A DNA stretch of 51,939 nucleotides, taken from the NCBI GenBank assembly GCA_947628815.1, contig CANRBJ010000011.1:1-51939 (forward strand), read 5' to 3'. This stretch comes from an uncultured Clostridia bacterium (lineage in GTDB: Bacteria; Bacillota; Clostridia; TANB77; CAG-508). A model generated the notes under the pieces. The model was not told the origin of the DNA. It did not search any database and was given only the letters and a program-made list of their open reading frames with translations. Shown piece after piece: positions 35,830 to 46,400 of this stretch. The translations under genes were made by a program, and so were the position numbers. The number at the start of each line of letters is the position of its first letter. Position 1 is the stretch's first letter.

Positions 35830-38185
35830 CTATTATCTCCTCCTTAATAGATTTTTTTTGCTGAAAATAGCAATAAAATAAAGATAAAGAATACGAAATT
35901 GTTGGTAAGTAGAATATATCTAAAGTATATGAATGCATTGCTAAAATAATAAACAAAGCCAATAAAAATATATTATCTAAATTTTTTATACGAATTTCAT
36001 TCAATATTCCTCTTAATAGCATTATTATAAATAACGATATTCCTAATAATCCATATTGTATATACATTATTCTATATGTATTCTCTAGATTTCCAATTTT
36101 AGGATTCCCATCGTCATATCCTATCATTCCAAGTCCAAATATCCTCTTTATAACTGTATCTAATTTATTTTCAACACTCTTATATTTATTATCTCTTGCT
36201 TCCATTGAAAAATCTCTTACATCATCGCTAAAAAGTGCTCGAACTTTTACACTTATTAATTTTGTTTGTTCTTCATATATTTTATTTAATGATGGAATTA
36301 GTTTTACTAATGTTATTCCTATTAGTAATATAAGAATAAATATAGAAGCTAAATACAATATCTTTTTTAAATTATCTTTGTTCATTTTTATAATTGGTAT
36401 CATAATTATCAGTAATACCAAACCAAGTGATAAAATTCCTGTTGTAGAAACAGATATTACTATACCAATTAATAATAACAACAACGATATTATTGTTTTT
36501 CTGTTAACTTTTTCATATATAAGCACATAAAAAAATGATATAATCATTGGATATACCGCAATTGCTGGTTGTCCTACTGTTATTCTGTTTTTATAAAAAC
36601 CATTACCTATTTTCTCATCAATTTTTATGCTCAATATACCATTTGGAACAAAATATCCAAATAGATGCACAAACAATAATATAACCGATAATGTTACATA
36701 TAACTTTATTAATTTTTTGTATTCAATAGTACAGATTTTTTCTATATTAGTAAAAATAAAGAATAATAAGAAAAATTCCATATACCTAAACACTCGTCTT
36801 GCTACTTCTATTGTTAATGTAATTTTATTCATTGTAATGTTGTTTGCATTCAAAATTCCAAACCACGAAACTAATGCTATTACTACAAACAATATATAAA
36901 ACTCTATCCCTATTTTTTTAGGTTTCTCTATTTTTCTATTTTTAATAAGTAAAAACATAAAATAAAATATAATCACATCTTTTATATAACTAAAATAAGA
37001 AGGAATTTTTGTATAGTTTAATGCACTTGCAAAGATTGTAAAAAATATTAACATATACATTAATATATTATTTATATTTTCAAGTTTTATTTTTTTTGAT
37101 TTCTTTTCTTCTATAACAGAATTATATACTTCCTTCGTTTTTTGTGTAGTATTTATCCAATTAAACTTTTTTACATGTTCCTTTCTTTTTTTCTTTTCCT
37201 CTTCAGTGTCTTTTTTAGTTAATTCTTTTTCTATTGAACATTTTATTTCATCAACATTATATGGATTAAAATAAGTTACTGCTTCACCACCTACCTCTTT
37301 AATAGATGATGTATTTGAAGATATAACTTTCGTACCACAAGCCATCGCTTCTAAAACTGGAATACCAAATCCTTCATATAAAGATGGAAATACAAATAAA
37401 TCTACCAAATTATATAAATCTACCAATTCTTCTTGTGTAACTATACCTGTATGAATTACCTTATCTATAATTCCTAATTCTTTTTCTTTATCCTTTAAAA
37501 CATCATATTTTTCGAAAGCCTTCCCAACTAACAATAAACAACACTCCTGCCTATTTTCAATCTTCGAAAACGCTTCTAATAATCTTTCCAAGTTTTTATG
37601 TGGCTTTAAATTTCCAACATACATTAAAATTTTTTTATTTTTTGGTATGTTAAATTTTTCATATAAATATTGAACTTCCTCTTTTGGTTTTTGGACAAAT
37701 TCTTCACCTGCCGCTAAAGGTATTACTTCTATTTTGTCTGGATTTACATTAAATTTTTCTAATATATCCTTTTTTGTATTATCCGAATCGGTTAAGACCT
37801 TATTTGCTCTTTTAACTGCAAACCAAATCATAAATTTCGCATAAAAATATGCTAATTTACTAGGTAAAAATTGTGGCAATATAAGATGTGTTAAATCATG
37901 TATTGTTACTACCATTTTTCCTCTATAAAAAAGTGGTATGTTATAATGTGGTACATGCAAAATATCTGGTTTTAACTTTTTCAGTTCTTTATATGGAAAT
38001 TTTAGTTGCTCCTTAATTCCATATATTGGTTCTTTAAATTCAATTACTTCTTCAATATTTTTATATTCTTTTAATTCTTCTATATCTCCTAATGCAACAC
38101 TATAATTATTGTTTTTTATTAAATTTTTTATATATGTTCCTATTCCGGACATTTTTAGCATTCTTGCATCTATTGCAATTTTCAT
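35810..38185 (-). CDS. Fusion of GT4 glycosyltransferase and Wzy/ligase-type membrane polymerase
   Basis: A 791-residue two-part protein. Residues 1-370 are a complete GT4 enzyme: [72 protein letters not shown]. After a Lys-rich linker (about 370-385) there are about ten or eleven membrane helices, including [20 protein letters not shown] and a [12 protein letters not shown]-containing loop with [14 protein letters not shown] near residue 700, typical of O-antigen ligase/polymerase (Wzy/WaaL) proteins. No second start codon with a good ribosome site is needed and no frameshift is seen. It would couple the last sugar transfer with polymerisation or ligation. It overlaps both neighbouring genes. 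Confidence 0.85.
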   Translation of the reverse strand: MKIAIDARMLKMSGIGTYIKNLIKNNNYSVALGDIEELKEYKNIEEVIEFKEPIYGIKEQLKFPYKELKKLKPDILHVPHYNIPLFYRGKMVVTIHDLTHLILPQFLPSKLAYFYAKFMIWFAVKRANKVLTDSDNTKKDILEKFNVNPDKIEVIPLAAGEEFVQKPKEEVQYLYEKFNIPKNKKILMYVGNLKPHKNLERLLEAFSKIENRQECCLLLVGKAFEKYDVLKDKEKELGIIDKVIHTGIVTQEELVDLYNLVDLFVFPSLYEGFGIPVLEAMACGTKVISSNTSSIKEVGGEAVTYFNPYNVDEIKCSIEKELTKKDTEEEKKKRKEHVKKFNWINTTQKTKEVYNSVIEEKKSKKIKLENINNILMYMLIFFTIFASALNYTKIPSYFSYIKDVIIFYFMFLLIKNRKIEKPKKIGIEFYILFVVIALVSWFGILNANNITMNKITLTIEVARRVFRYMEFFLLFFIFTNIEKICTIEYKKLIKLYVTLSVILLFVHLFGYFVPNGILSIKIDEKIGNGFYKNRITVGQPAIAVYPMIISFFYVLIYEKVNRKTIISLLLLLIGIVISVSTTGILSLGLVLLIIMIPIIKMNKDNLKKILYLASIFILILLIGITLVKLIPSLNKIYEEQTKLISVKVRALFSDDVRDFSMEARDNKYKSVENKLDTVIKRIFGLGMIGYDDGNPKIGNLENTYRIMYIQYGLLGISLFIIMLLRGILNEIRIKNLDNIFLLALFIILAMHSYTLDIFYLPTISYSLSLFYCYFQQKKSIKEEIIDANITN

Positions 38186-39264
38186 ACCTTTTCACTCACT
38201 TCATTAATATAATTTTTAATTTTTTCCCTAAATGCAATTTCATCAAATTTCAATGCGTGATCACGTATTTCATTTTTATTAAATTGCATAGTTTCGAACT
38301 TTATAATAGCATTTTTTAAAGAATCTACAGTTTGCTCTTCAAAAAGTACTCCCGTTTTTCCATCAATAACTGTGTCTAATACCCCACCTTTATTATAAGC
38401 AATAACAGGTCTTCCACATGCTTGAGCTTCAACTGGTACAATTCCAAAATCCTCTTCACCAGGAAAAAGCAATGCTTTACATTCAGACATATATTTCTTT
38501 ACCACATCATCTGGCTGTTTTCCTAAAAAAGTAACGTTTTCATTTGCTAGTTTTTCTAAATTTCTTCTTTCAGGACCATCACCAATTATAACTAATTTTT
38601 TTCCTAATTGACTGCAGGCTTGTACTGCTAAATCAAATCTTTTATAGGTTACAAGCCTTGAAACTATAAAATAGTAATCACCATCAGTAGTAGAAATATT
38701 AAATAAATTACATCTTACAGGTGGATGAATCACTATTGAATCACGTTTGTAATATTTTTTTATTCTTTTTTGAACCGCTGTGGAATTTGCAATAAAATAG
38801 TCCACTCTATTTGCTGAAGCACTATCCCACATTCTCATATAATGTAATAATATTTTTATTAACCTTCTTTTAATTTTTCCCATACCATTAATATAGTCGT
38901 CTCTCTTTTCCCATGCATAACGCATTGGTGTATGGCAATAACATATATGAACAGAATTTGGATTTGTTAAAACTCCTTTTGCACAAGAACTGCTACTACT
39001 TAATACAACATCATATTCATTTAAATTAAAATTCTCAAACGCCAGTGGCATTAATGGAAAGTATTTTTTATGATTAGTTATCATTTTCTTTTTTTGTAAA
39101 AAACTTGTTCTTACATCTATATTTCTTAATTTTTCATCTAAATTATTTGGATTATAAAGTGTAGTATAAATTGGTGCATCTGGATAGATTTCTTTAAAGT
39201 TAATTATTACTTGTTCTGCTCCTCCCATATTGGTAAGCCAATCGTGAACAATCGCTATTTTCAT
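38182..39264 (-). CDS. GT4-family (mannosyl-type) glycosyltransferase
   Basis: A 360-residue GT-B enzyme. [22 protein letters not shown] opens it; [13 protein letters not shown] and [18 protein letters not shown] are the acceptor-domain text of the WbaZ/WbdB mannosyl- and D-rhamnosyltransferase type. The donor domain has [72 protein letters not shown]. Because GDP-mannose and GDP-D-rhamnose genes lie directly upstream, it may transfer one of those sugars. Its stop overlaps the next start by four bases. Confidence 0.9.
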   Translation of the reverse strand: MKIAIVHDWLTNMGGAEQVIINFKEIYPDAPIYTTLYNPNNLDEKLRNIDVRTSFLQKKKMITNHKKYFPLMPLAFENFNLNEYDVVLSSSSSCAKGVLTNPNSVHICYCHTPMRYAWEKRDDYINGMGKIKRRLIKILLHYMRMWDSASANRVDYFIANSTAVQKRIKKYYKRDSIVIHPPVRCNLFNISTTDGDYYFIVSRLVTYKRFDLAVQACSQLGKKLVIIGDGPERRNLEKLANENVTFLGKQPDDVVKKYMSECKALLFPGEEDFGIVPVEAQACGRPVIAYNKGGVLDTVIDGKTGVLFEEQTVDSLKNAIIKFETMQFNKNEIRDHALKFDEIAFREKIKNYINEVSEKV

Positions 39265-39275
39265 ATCATACTCCT

Positions 39276-40193
39276 TTACATAGCTTTATAATATTCAAAC
39301 ATTTCTTTAATAGTATCTTTAATGTCTGTATTATCAAAATACTTAGCTGTTTTTGAATTATCACAGCATATATATGGTGTATCTACTGGTCTTAATTTTT
39401 CTTTATCAATTATAATTTCTATTGGTTGTTTTGACAAGGAAACTATATAATTTAATAAATCTTCTATTTTATATGCTTTTCCTGATCCAACATTATATAT
39501 CTGCTCTGTAGTCTCATTTTCTAATAAAGCTCTATATACTTTTACTATATCTCTTACATCAGATATATCTCTATATGCTGAAAGATTTCCAACAAATATT
39601 TTTCCTGGTTTACCCATTTTATCGATTTCAGCTACTTGTTTACAAAAACTTGGTATAACGAATTGGTCTAATTGACCAATTCCTGTATGATTAAATGAAC
39701 GCGTACATATAATATTTAATCCATATTTTTGTGAATATAATTTTGCAAAATTTTCCTGTGCTATTTTTGATATTCCATAAGGATTATTCGCATTAACTAA
39801 ATCATCTTCTTTTAATGGTTTTTCTTTCATTTCATATTCTTCACTAGAGCCAATTAACAGTACCTTACAATTAGGACATTTTTTATATATAGCATCTAGT
39901 ATATTTAATGTCCCTATTACATTTACTTGTATTGTTTTATCTGGAATTGACCATGATAATCCAACAGAACTAATTGCTGCAAGATTAATAAGATAATCTG
40001 GTTTACATTCTTCAATTACTTCTTCAACTCTTTGCTTATTTAAAATATCCATATCATAATATTGAACATTTTTATTAAAAGCATGTCCTTTATTTATATC
40101 ACAAGCAACCACGATATAATCGTGATTGCAAAATTCTTTTATTAAATATTTACCAACAAAGCCACCAGCACCTGTTATTAAAACTTTTTTCAT
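39276..40193 (-). CDS. rmd: GDP-6-deoxy-4-keto-D-mannose reductase (Rmd)
   Basis: A 305-residue extended short-chain dehydrogenase. ITGAGGFVGKYLI binds NADPH; the catalytic set is Ser in LLIGSSEEYE, Tyr-x3-Lys in NPYGISKIAQE. The phrase RSFNHTGIGQLDQFVIPSFCKQ is diagnostic for Rmd, which makes GDP-D-rhamnose, rather than for GDP-fucose synthase. RDISDVRDIVKVY and YNVGSGKAYKIEDLL follow. It forms a pathway with Gmd and ManC directly upstream. Confidence 0.88.
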   Translation of the reverse strand: MKKVLITGAGGFVGKYLIKEFCNHDYIVVACDINKGHAFNKNVQYYDMDILNKQRVEEVIEECKPDYLINLAAISSVGLSWSIPDKTIQVNVIGTLNILDAIYKKCPNCKVLLIGSSEEYEMKEKPLKEDDLVNANNPYGISKIAQENFAKLYSQKYGLNIICTRSFNHTGIGQLDQFVIPSFCKQVAEIDKMGKPGKIFVGNLSAYRDISDVRDIVKVYRALLENETTEQIYNVGSGKAYKIEDLLNYIVSLSKQPIEIIIDKEKLRPVDTPYICCDNSKTAKYFDNTDIKDTIKEMFEYYKAM

Positions 40194-40204
40194 ATCCGCT
40201 ACTC

Positions 40205-41224
40205 CTATTTCATTGAAGATTCTACTAATTTCAAATCATTTTCAACCATTAATTTTACTAATTGTTCATAACTTACTTTTCGTTTCCAACCTAATTTTGT
40301 TTCTGCCTTTTTACAATCTCCTATTAACAGTTCTACTTCTGCTGGTCTATAAAATTTCGGATTTACTTTTACAACAACTTTATCTGTTCCTTGTAAAATT
40401 GCATATTCATTCTCATTTTCACCATGCCAATCTAATTCCATTCCAGCTACTTTAAATGCTAATGTTACAAATTCTCTAACTTGATGAGTTTCTCCTGTTG
40501 AAATTACATAATCATCAGGTTCTTCTTGTTGTAGCATAAGCCACATAGCTTCTACATAATCCTTTGAATGTCCCCAATCTCTTCTAGCATCTAAATTTCC
40601 TAATTCCAATGTGTCTTGTAATCCATATTTTATTCTTGCTACTGCTTTTGTAATTTTTCTTGTTACAAATTCTTCTCCTCTTCTTTCAGATTCATGATTA
40701 AATAAAATTCCTGAACAAGCATACATACCATAACTTTCACGATAATTTTTTGTAATCCAATGTCCATAAAGTTTGGCAACCCCATATGGACTTCTTGGAT
40801 AAAATGGCGTTGTTTCTTTTTGTGGTATTTCTTGCACCATTCCAAACATTTCACTAGTTGAGGCTTGATAAAATCTAGCTTCTGGTTTTACTGTTCTAAT
40901 AGCTTCTAAAATATTTGTAACACCTAGAGCATCAATTTCAGCAGTTGATAATGGAGATTCCCATGAAGTAGCCACAAATGATTGTGCTGCTAAATTATAT
41001 ACTTCATCTGCTTGTGATATTTTCATTGCACGAATTAATGAAGCTAAATCAGTCATATCTCCAAAGATAAACTCAACCTTATTTTTTAAATGTTGTGCAT
41101 TATTAAAATCCAATTTACTTTTTCTACGAACTAAACCATACACTTTATAGCCTTTATCTAATAATAGTTCTGCTAAATATGATCCATCTTGACCTGTTAT
41201 GCCTGTAATTAGCGCACTTTTCAT
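40205..41224 (-). CDS. gmd: GDP-mannose 4,6-dehydratase
   Basis: Gmd converts GDP-mannose to GDP-4-keto-6-deoxy-D-mannose. [25 protein letters not shown] is the NADP site; the catalytic Thr/Glu is in [14 protein letters not shown], Tyr-x3-Lys in [13 protein letters not shown], and [19 protein letters not shown] and [20 protein letters not shown] are strong family signatures. 339 residues, full length. ATG 41224 has GGAGG upstream; it lies 11 bases before rmd and 16 after manC. Confidence 0.97.
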   Translation of the reverse strand: MKSALITGITGQDGSYLAELLLDKGYKVYGLVRRKSKLDFNNAQHLKNKVEFIFGDMTDLASLIRAMKISQADEVYNLAAQSFVATSWESPLSTAEIDALGVTNILEAIRTVKPEARFYQASTSEMFGMVQEIPQKETTPFYPRSPYGVAKLYGHWITKNYRESYGMYACSGILFNHESERRGEEFVTRKITKAVARIKYGLQDTLELGNLDARRDWGHSKDYVEAMWLMLQQEEPDDYVISTGETHQVREFVTLAFKVAGMELDWHGENENEYAILQGTDKVVVKVNPKFYRPAEVELLIGDCKKAETKLGWKRKVSYEQLVKLMVENDLKLVESSMK

Positions 41225-41240
41225 TTTTTCCTCCTAAAAC

Positions 41241-42291
41241 TTATTTTCTGAAATTCTTTACTTTATCTATACTCTGTTTTTGTGTAATAATTATTGTATC
41301 ATCACCTTCTGCAACAAATATATCATTTACATCTATTAATACTATTCGTTTATTTTCACCATATACAATACAATTATTTGCATTTGAAAATTCAATATCT
41401 CCTTTAGCTGTATTACAATTTTCGTCTTTAGTTATATATCTTTCTAAAGACTTCCATGTTCCAACATCATCCCACCCAAAATCACTTGGAATAACATATA
41501 TGTCATTTGATTTCTCCATAACTGCGTAATCTATTGATATTGATTCACACTTTGGATATTGTTTTTCTAGTGCTTTAATATATTCCTTAGATTCAATTGA
41601 AGGTAAATTACATATTAATTCATAACCTTCTTTAAAGTTTTCTTTTAATTCTTTTAGCATATAGTTTACATCAAAAATAAACATGCCTGCATTCCATAGG
41701 TAGTTTCCGCTTTCTAAGTATTCTCTTGCTTTTTCTATATTAGGCTTTTCTACAAAACGATTTACTTTAACAATTGTTCTATTGTTTATATATTCTTTTT
41801 TTCCGAGAAATTTCTATGTAACCATAACCTGTTTCAGGGCGGTTCGGTGTTATTCCTATTGTAATAATTCCATTAACACTTGTATTTAAAGCTTCATTTG
41901 CATCTTTTAATATATCACAAAATTCTTTTTCATTGTTCATTATATGGTCAGATGGTAATACTGCAATATTTACGTCTTTATAAATTTGTTTTATGTATGT
42001 AGCTGCAAGTAATATACATGGAGCTGTATTTCTGCCAACGGGTTCTACTATTATATTTTTTTCTTGAAGTTTTGGGACTTGCTCTTTTAATATTGGTACA
42101 TATTTAGAACAAGTAACAACAAATATTCTATCTATTGGAATTATTTTTTCAACTCTATCTACTGTCATTTGTATCATTGTTTTTTCGCCAACTAACTTTA
42201 AAAATTGTTTTGGTTTATCTTCAGTAGATTTTGGCCAAAACCTTGTACCTTTTCCTCCAGCCATAATTAGCGCACAAAACTCTTTCCCCAT
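41241..42291 (-). CDS. manC: Mannose-1-phosphate guanylyltransferase, read through a CGG +1 shift
   Basis: ManC makes GDP-mannose from mannose-1-phosphate and GTP. LIMAGGKGTRFWPKSTEDKPKQFL (residues 8-31) is the signature, with VEPVGRNTAPCI and VLPSDHIM next. Codon 163 is in-frame CGG (41803-41805) just after GYGYIEIS; straight reading stops eight codons later. Skipping C gives SGKKEYINN, then VNRFVEKPNIEKAREYLESG, YLWNAGMFIFDVNY, DVGTWKSLERY and NCIVYGENKRIVLID, the rest of the enzyme, about 349 residues. The length 1051 is 3n+1. An A-run of seven lies beside the site, so a homopolymer error is possible here alone. Confidence 0.88.
41802..41805 (-). other. CGGA +1 frameshift site (manC)
   Basis: Codons ATT-TCT-CGG-AAA at codon 163. 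Skipping C gives TCT-GGA-AAA; straight reading meets TAG eight codons later at 41779. Confidence 0.82.
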
Positions 42292-42292
42292 A

Positions 42293-42961
42293 TTAAATTG
42301 CCCCTTCTTTTTTTATTACTGAAATAATTGTTTTAAAGAATAGCTTTACATCTAGCCATAAATTTCTATTATCAATATAATACAGTTCCATCTTCATTCG
42401 TTCTTCGTATGAAGTAGAGCTTCTACCATTTACTTGCCAATATCCTGTAAGTCCTGGTTTAATACTTAAAAATTTATCTTTATTAGCACCATACTTTTCT
42501 ACTTCTTCCATAATTACTGGTCTTGGTCCAACAATAGATAATTCACCTTTTATTATATTTAATATTTGTGGTATTTCGTCTAAACTTGTTTGCCTTAAAA
42601 ATTTTCCAACTCTTGTTATTCTTGGATCTTGTTTTAATTTATAATTTTCTTTAAATTCTTTCATTTGCTCTTCATTAAATTCATTTATCATTTCTTCAGC
42701 ATTCGGAATCATTGTTCTAAATTTATAAATATATATTTCTTTACCGTTTTTTCCAATTCTTTTATGTTTAAATAAAACACTTCCTTTTGAGTCTACTTTT
42801 ATTGCTATTGCTATTATTAAAAGTACAGGAAAAAGAACAATAAGACCAATAATAGATAAAATTATATCTAATATACGCTTTGTTACTCCATATAATTTTT
42901 TTTTATTTGTTTCTATATTTTCATTATCTGTTGCAAATGTAGTTGATTGTTCTAAAATCAA
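42293..42961 (-). CDS. Initiating sugar-1-phosphate transferase (WcaJ/UndP transferase family)
   Basis: A 222-residue monotopic phosphoglycosyl transferase that moves a sugar-1-phosphate to undecaprenyl phosphate, starting the repeat unit. One hydrophobic segment (ILDIILSIIGLIVLFPVLLII, about 30-50) is followed by the catalytic core: GSVLFKHKRIGKNGKEIYIYKFRTM, DPRITRVGKFLRQTSLDEIPQ (Asp-Glu dyad), IVGPRPVIMEEVEKY and LTGYWQVNGRSSTSYEERM. It lacks the N-terminal multi-helix part of long WcaJ proteins, which is common. It overlaps vanZ by four bases. Confidence 0.93.
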   Translation of the reverse strand: MILEQSTTFATDNENIETNKKKLYGVTKRILDIILSIIGLIVLFPVLLIIAIAIKVDSKGSVLFKHKRIGKNGKEIYIYKFRTMIPNAEEMINEFNEEQMKEFKENYKLKQDPRITRVGKFLRQTSLDEIPQILNIIKGELSIVGPRPVIMEEVEKYGANKDKFLSIKPGLTGYWQVNGRSSTSYEERMKMELYYIDNRNLWLDVKLFFKTIISVIKKEGAI

Positions 42962-43461
42962 TCTATTTTCCTCCTTTGCCTGCTATTTATAAGCATATTC
43001 ATCATTTTTTGTATTAAAAAGAACATTACAATACCTGTTAATATTCCAATTGTATCAATTAATACATCATGTATACTTCCGCTTCTTCCATTAACAAACA
43101 ATTGATGTGTTTCGTCTGTTATGCTATATATTATGCCAATTATAGAACTATAAATTGATACATATCTCCTTACTCCAAATACATATAAACAATTAATTAT
43201 TAGCATTCCACCAATCATATAAATAAAATAATGTGCTAATTTTCTCACAATTGGTTCAAGTACTATTACTAAATTTTCTTTTTCTTCCTGTGATATGTCT
43301 TTTTTCATATCACAAATACCTATAATTATTCTTGATATTTTTTGGCTTGTTTTACTTGATCTTGTTCCTTGCTGTTGCGAAAAATTAAATATAGTTATCA
43401 TCCACAAAACAACTAGTATTGTAGATAGTATTTGTTTTATTTTCATAGCGATTTCTCCCAC
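42958..43461 (-). CDS. VanZ-family membrane protein
   Basis: A 167-residue protein with four probable membrane helices. The VanZ signature is present: IVRKLAHYFIYMIGGMLI and SITDETHQLFVNGRSGSIHDVLIDTIG, with conserved Lys-His, Asp-Glu-His-Gln and Arg. VanZ proteins are linked to teicoplanin resistance and are common near surface glycan genes; the biochemical role is unclear. ATG could be at 43461 or at 43446 (MKIKQ). Its stop overlaps the sugar-phosphate transferase start. Confidence 0.88.
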   Translation of the reverse strand: MGEIAMKIKQILSTILVVLWMITIFNFSQQQGTRSSKTSQKISRIIIGICDMKKDISQEEKENLVIVLEPIVRKLAHYFIYMIGGMLIINCLYVFGVRRYVSIYSSIIGIIYSITDETHQLFVNGRSGSIHDVLIDTIGILTGIVMFFLIQKMMNMLINSRQRRKID

Positions 43462-43569
43462 GCATTATTCGTCTAATTTTTTCAAGTATTTCAATTTTTT
43501 TATATTATATTACAATATATTTCATAATACAAGTTTTTTGTAATAAATTGTTTATAAAGCTAAAACTTA

Positions 43570-44913
43570 TTATCTATATATCCATAATGAACTTTCCCCA
43601 AAATTTCCTGGATAATATAACATAATAACTGCATCAGGCTTATATTCTTCTATGTAAGATTTTAAACTACCATTAAAATGTCGTAAATCAATTACTGATA
43701 TTTCGTCTACTCCTAGTGCTAAATATGGTGCAACAACACGACCAAACGAGTCTTTTAGCACTAAAATTTTTTTCCCATTTGAACTGTTTTCATTATGTAT
43801 TTTTACTAATGCTTTATCTGCATACATATATGCATTATATCTTGCAGATCTATATGCGTTTGTGCCCATTACATTATCTATTACATTTTTATCTATTTCA
43901 AGTTCAGAATAATCTATTAAAGTTTCATTAAAAGTTCCTCGTTTATTTAGTAAATTTTCCGGAATCTCTATTGAAATATCAGTATTAAACTTAGGTGTTA
44001 TAATAGACATATCTTCTAAATTAGTATTAGCAAGTGTTACATATCTTCCATCTGAACCAAGAACAATATTTTCATAAACATCTTGATTATAGTTATTAAT
44101 ATCATAAATTTCTTTATTAATATTAAAATTATACCTATTATTTAATTCATCAGCAATTTTTCCTGCACACCAAAATCCCGCTTCTGGCTTCCAATGATGG
44201 TCTGTTTTAAAAAACAAGTCCAAATAATCATCACCTGTTTTATTTACTTCATTTCTTATATCTATATAATCTACTTTTCCATCTAATTCATTTAATAAAT
44301 TATCTGTTTTATCATTAACTTCGTCTCTATATACATGTGATATATAGTTGTTACCCTTTTCAATTTTATTTGGTGCTTGTATATATAAGAAATTAATATT
44401 TTGTTCCTTAAGATAATCGTTAAAATTTATAATTTCTTTTGCTATACCTTCTATATTTATTGCGGTATTCTTAGAAAACTCTTGTTTACACCAATAATCT
44501 CCTACTTTTATTCTTGAATTTCCATTATTATTAGATACTAAGCTATATCCTATTGCTTTATCATATAAATATGATACTTCCAAAAATTTTTCATATATAG
44601 CAATCCCTTCTGAACTTTTTTTCTCTATTAAATTCATTATTAGTCCTATTTTACCAAATATATTTTCCAATTTAGTTCGATTTGTAATAGATTTATTTAC
44701 ATTTTCTTCTTTAAATGGATACTTTTGTGCCCAATTTATATTTACTGTTGGCATAGTTTCAGTTTTCTTTGATAAAAACATTGTAACTGTATTCCTTATG
44801 TTTAATTTGCATAATTCGCTTGCGCTTATAGAAATTAATACCAATACAAGCATAACAAATAACACACTAACAGCAACAATCGCACCAATTTTCTTTACTT
44901 TACTTTGTTCCAT
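43570..44913 (-). CDS. AlgJ/AlgX-like (DHHW) SGNH-type O-acylation protein
   Basis: A 447-residue protein with an N-terminal membrane anchor (IGAIVAVSVLFVMLVLVLIS) and an extracytoplasmic AlgX/AlgJ-like SGNH fold. The family's TDHHW is at about 234-238 and the nucleophile-like motif is VLKDSFGRVVAPYL near residue 400. Such proteins work with the MBOAT protein AlgI to transfer acyl groups onto an exported polysaccharide. It lies 10 bases after algI in the same unit, so the two are likely partners. Confidence 0.87.
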   Translation of the reverse strand: MEQSKVKKIGAIVAVSVLFVMLVLVLISISASELCKLNIRNTVTMFLSKKTETMPTVNINWAQKYPFKEENVNKSITNRTKLENIFGKIGLIMNLIEKKSSEGIAIYEKFLEVSYLYDKAIGYSLVSNNNGNSRIKVGDYWCKQEFSKNTAINIEGIAKEIINFNDYLKEQNINFLYIQAPNKIEKGNNYISHVYRDEVNDKTDNLLNELDGKVDYIDIRNEVNKTGDDYLDLFFKTDHHWKPEAGFWCAGKIADELNNRYNFNINKEIYDINNYNQDVYENIVLGSDGRYVTLANTNLEDMSIITPKFNTDISIEIPENLLNKRGTFNETLIDYSELEIDKNVIDNVMGTNAYRSARYNAYMYADKALVKIHNENSSNGKKILVLKDSFGRVVAPYLALGVDEISVIDLRHFNGSLKSYIEEYKPDAVIMLYYPGNFGESSLWIYR

Positions 44914-44923
44914 TTTGTTCCTC

Positions 44924-46327
44924 CTAGAAATTAAAATAAATAAATGGATTATAACTTGCCCTCATACACACCAAAATAGCAGTAATAAAAACAACTACCA
45001 TAAAAATAGTTTCTAAAATTTCCTTTACACTATTACTTATTTTAATTCGTTCTTTCAAAAACTTACTTACTGGTAACGACGCAATTATTCCAATTATAAT
45101 TACAATTCCAGACATTTTAATATAATCTATTGTTGCCCTATCTATAAAGCCACTTGCGCCTATCCCAAACATATAGCCTAAATATTGTTTTAATACATTA
45201 AAATTATCAGCTCTAAATATTACCCAACCAATAATAATGAAAAATAATGTATATATATGTGAAAATTTTCCTAATTTTTCTAGTATTTTAGTTTTCTTCT
45301 CAAGTAATAATAAAACATAATAAAACAGTCCCCAAATAATAAATGTCCAATTTGCTCCATGCCATAAACCTGTTAAAAACCACACAACAAATAAATTAAA
45401 AAGATGCCTTTTATTTGATACTCTATTTCCTCCTAATGGTATATATACATAATCTCTAAACCATGTACTTAGTGATATATGCCATCTTCTCCAAAACTCT
45501 GTGATTGATTTTGATATATAAGGATAATTGAAGTTTTCTTCAAAATGAAATCCAAACATTTCACCAAGACCTATTGCCATATCAGAATACCCTGAAAAAT
45601 CAAAATATATTTGTAATGTATATGCAATTGCTCCTATCCATGCTGTTGCAATTGCAATAGGTCCCCAACTCATATTTACAAAAATGTTATCTACAATTAA
45701 ACCTACATAATTTGCAATAAGAACTTTTTTTGCTAATCCATACGCAAATCTATACATACCATTACAAAATCCATTAAATGTTTCTTTTCTATTTTCAATT
45801 TCATTAGCAATAGTTGCATACCTTACAATTGGTCCTGCAATTAATTGTGGAAACAAGGATACATATAATCCTACATATAACGGATTTTTTTGAACTTCTG
45901 CTTTTTTCCAATATACATCTAGTACATACGATAAAATTTGAAAAGTAAAAAATGAAATTCCAATTGGTAATGGAATATTAAAATCTATTTTATTATTACC
46001 AATTAAAAGACCTATATTCTCAGCAAAAAATGCTAAATATTTAAAAAGAAAAAGTAATCCTATATTATAAATAATAGCTAATATTACATAGAATTTCTTT
46101 TCTTTTGGATTACTAGATTTATCCATATATAATACAATAAGCCAATTTACAATAATAGATACTATCATTACAAAAACAAAAACTGGTTCTCCCCATGCAT
46201 AAAATCCCAAACTTGCTAAAAGTAGAAATATATTCTTAAACTTTCTACTTTTTATTATTGGATTATAATATATAATTAAAACTATTGGTAAAAATAAAAA
46301 CAGGAATACTGTTGAAGAAAATACCAT
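44924..46327 (-). CDS. algI: MBOAT-family O-acyltransferase (AlgI-like)
   Basis: A 467-residue polytopic membrane acyltransferase that passes acyl groups across the membrane for polysaccharide O-acylation. FSSTVFLFLFLPIVLIIYYN opens it; SFFTFQILSYVLDVYW, FPQLIAGPIVRY, DFSGYSDMAIGLGEMFGF, SITEFWRRWHISLSTWFRDYVYIPLGG and the catalytic His in FLTGLWHGANWTFI are all AlgI hallmarks. It is followed by its DHHW partner. A Spo0A-like TGTCGAA on the minus strand lies 41 bases upstream. Confidence 0.95.
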   Translation of the reverse strand: MVFSSTVFLFLFLPIVLIIYYNPIIKSRKFKNIFLLLASLGFYAWGEPVFVFVMIVSIIVNWLIVLYMDKSSNPKEKKFYVILAIIYNIGLLFLFKYLAFFAENIGLLIGNNKIDFNIPLPIGISFFTFQILSYVLDVYWKKAEVQKNPLYVGLYVSLFPQLIAGPIVRYATIANEIENRKETFNGFCNGMYRFAYGLAKKVLIANYVGLIVDNIFVNMSWGPIAIATAWIGAIAYTLQIYFDFSGYSDMAIGLGEMFGFHFEENFNYPYISKSITEFWRRWHISLSTWFRDYVYIPLGGNRVSNKRHLFNLFVVWFLTGLWHGANWTFIIWGLFYYVLLLLEKKTKILEKLGKFSHIYTLFFIIIGWVIFRADNFNVLKQYLGYMFGIGASGFIDRATIDYIKMSGIVIIIGIIASLPVSKFLKERIKISNSVKEILETIFMVVVFITAILVCMRASYNPFIYFNF

Positions 46328-46367
46328 TTCTACATCCCCCTTCAGTATTCCAGATTATATAACATAT

Positions 46368-46374
46368 TTCGACA
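46368..46374 (-). promoter_or_regulatory. Spo0A-box-like word upstream of algI
   Basis: The minus strand reads TGTCGAA, an exact match to the core Spo0A box, in the 73-base gap between algI and the upstream SGNH gene. A single box in AT-rich DNA is weak evidence. Confidence 0.3.
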
Positions 46375-46400
46375 CATATCAATAGTTTACATATATTCTT

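Noticed and set aside
41795-41805. Homopolymer sequencing error in manC (run of seven A)
   Set aside because: The run is adjacent and an error cannot be excluded for this gene alone, but the other eight sites have no long homopolymer and follow the same CGG rule.
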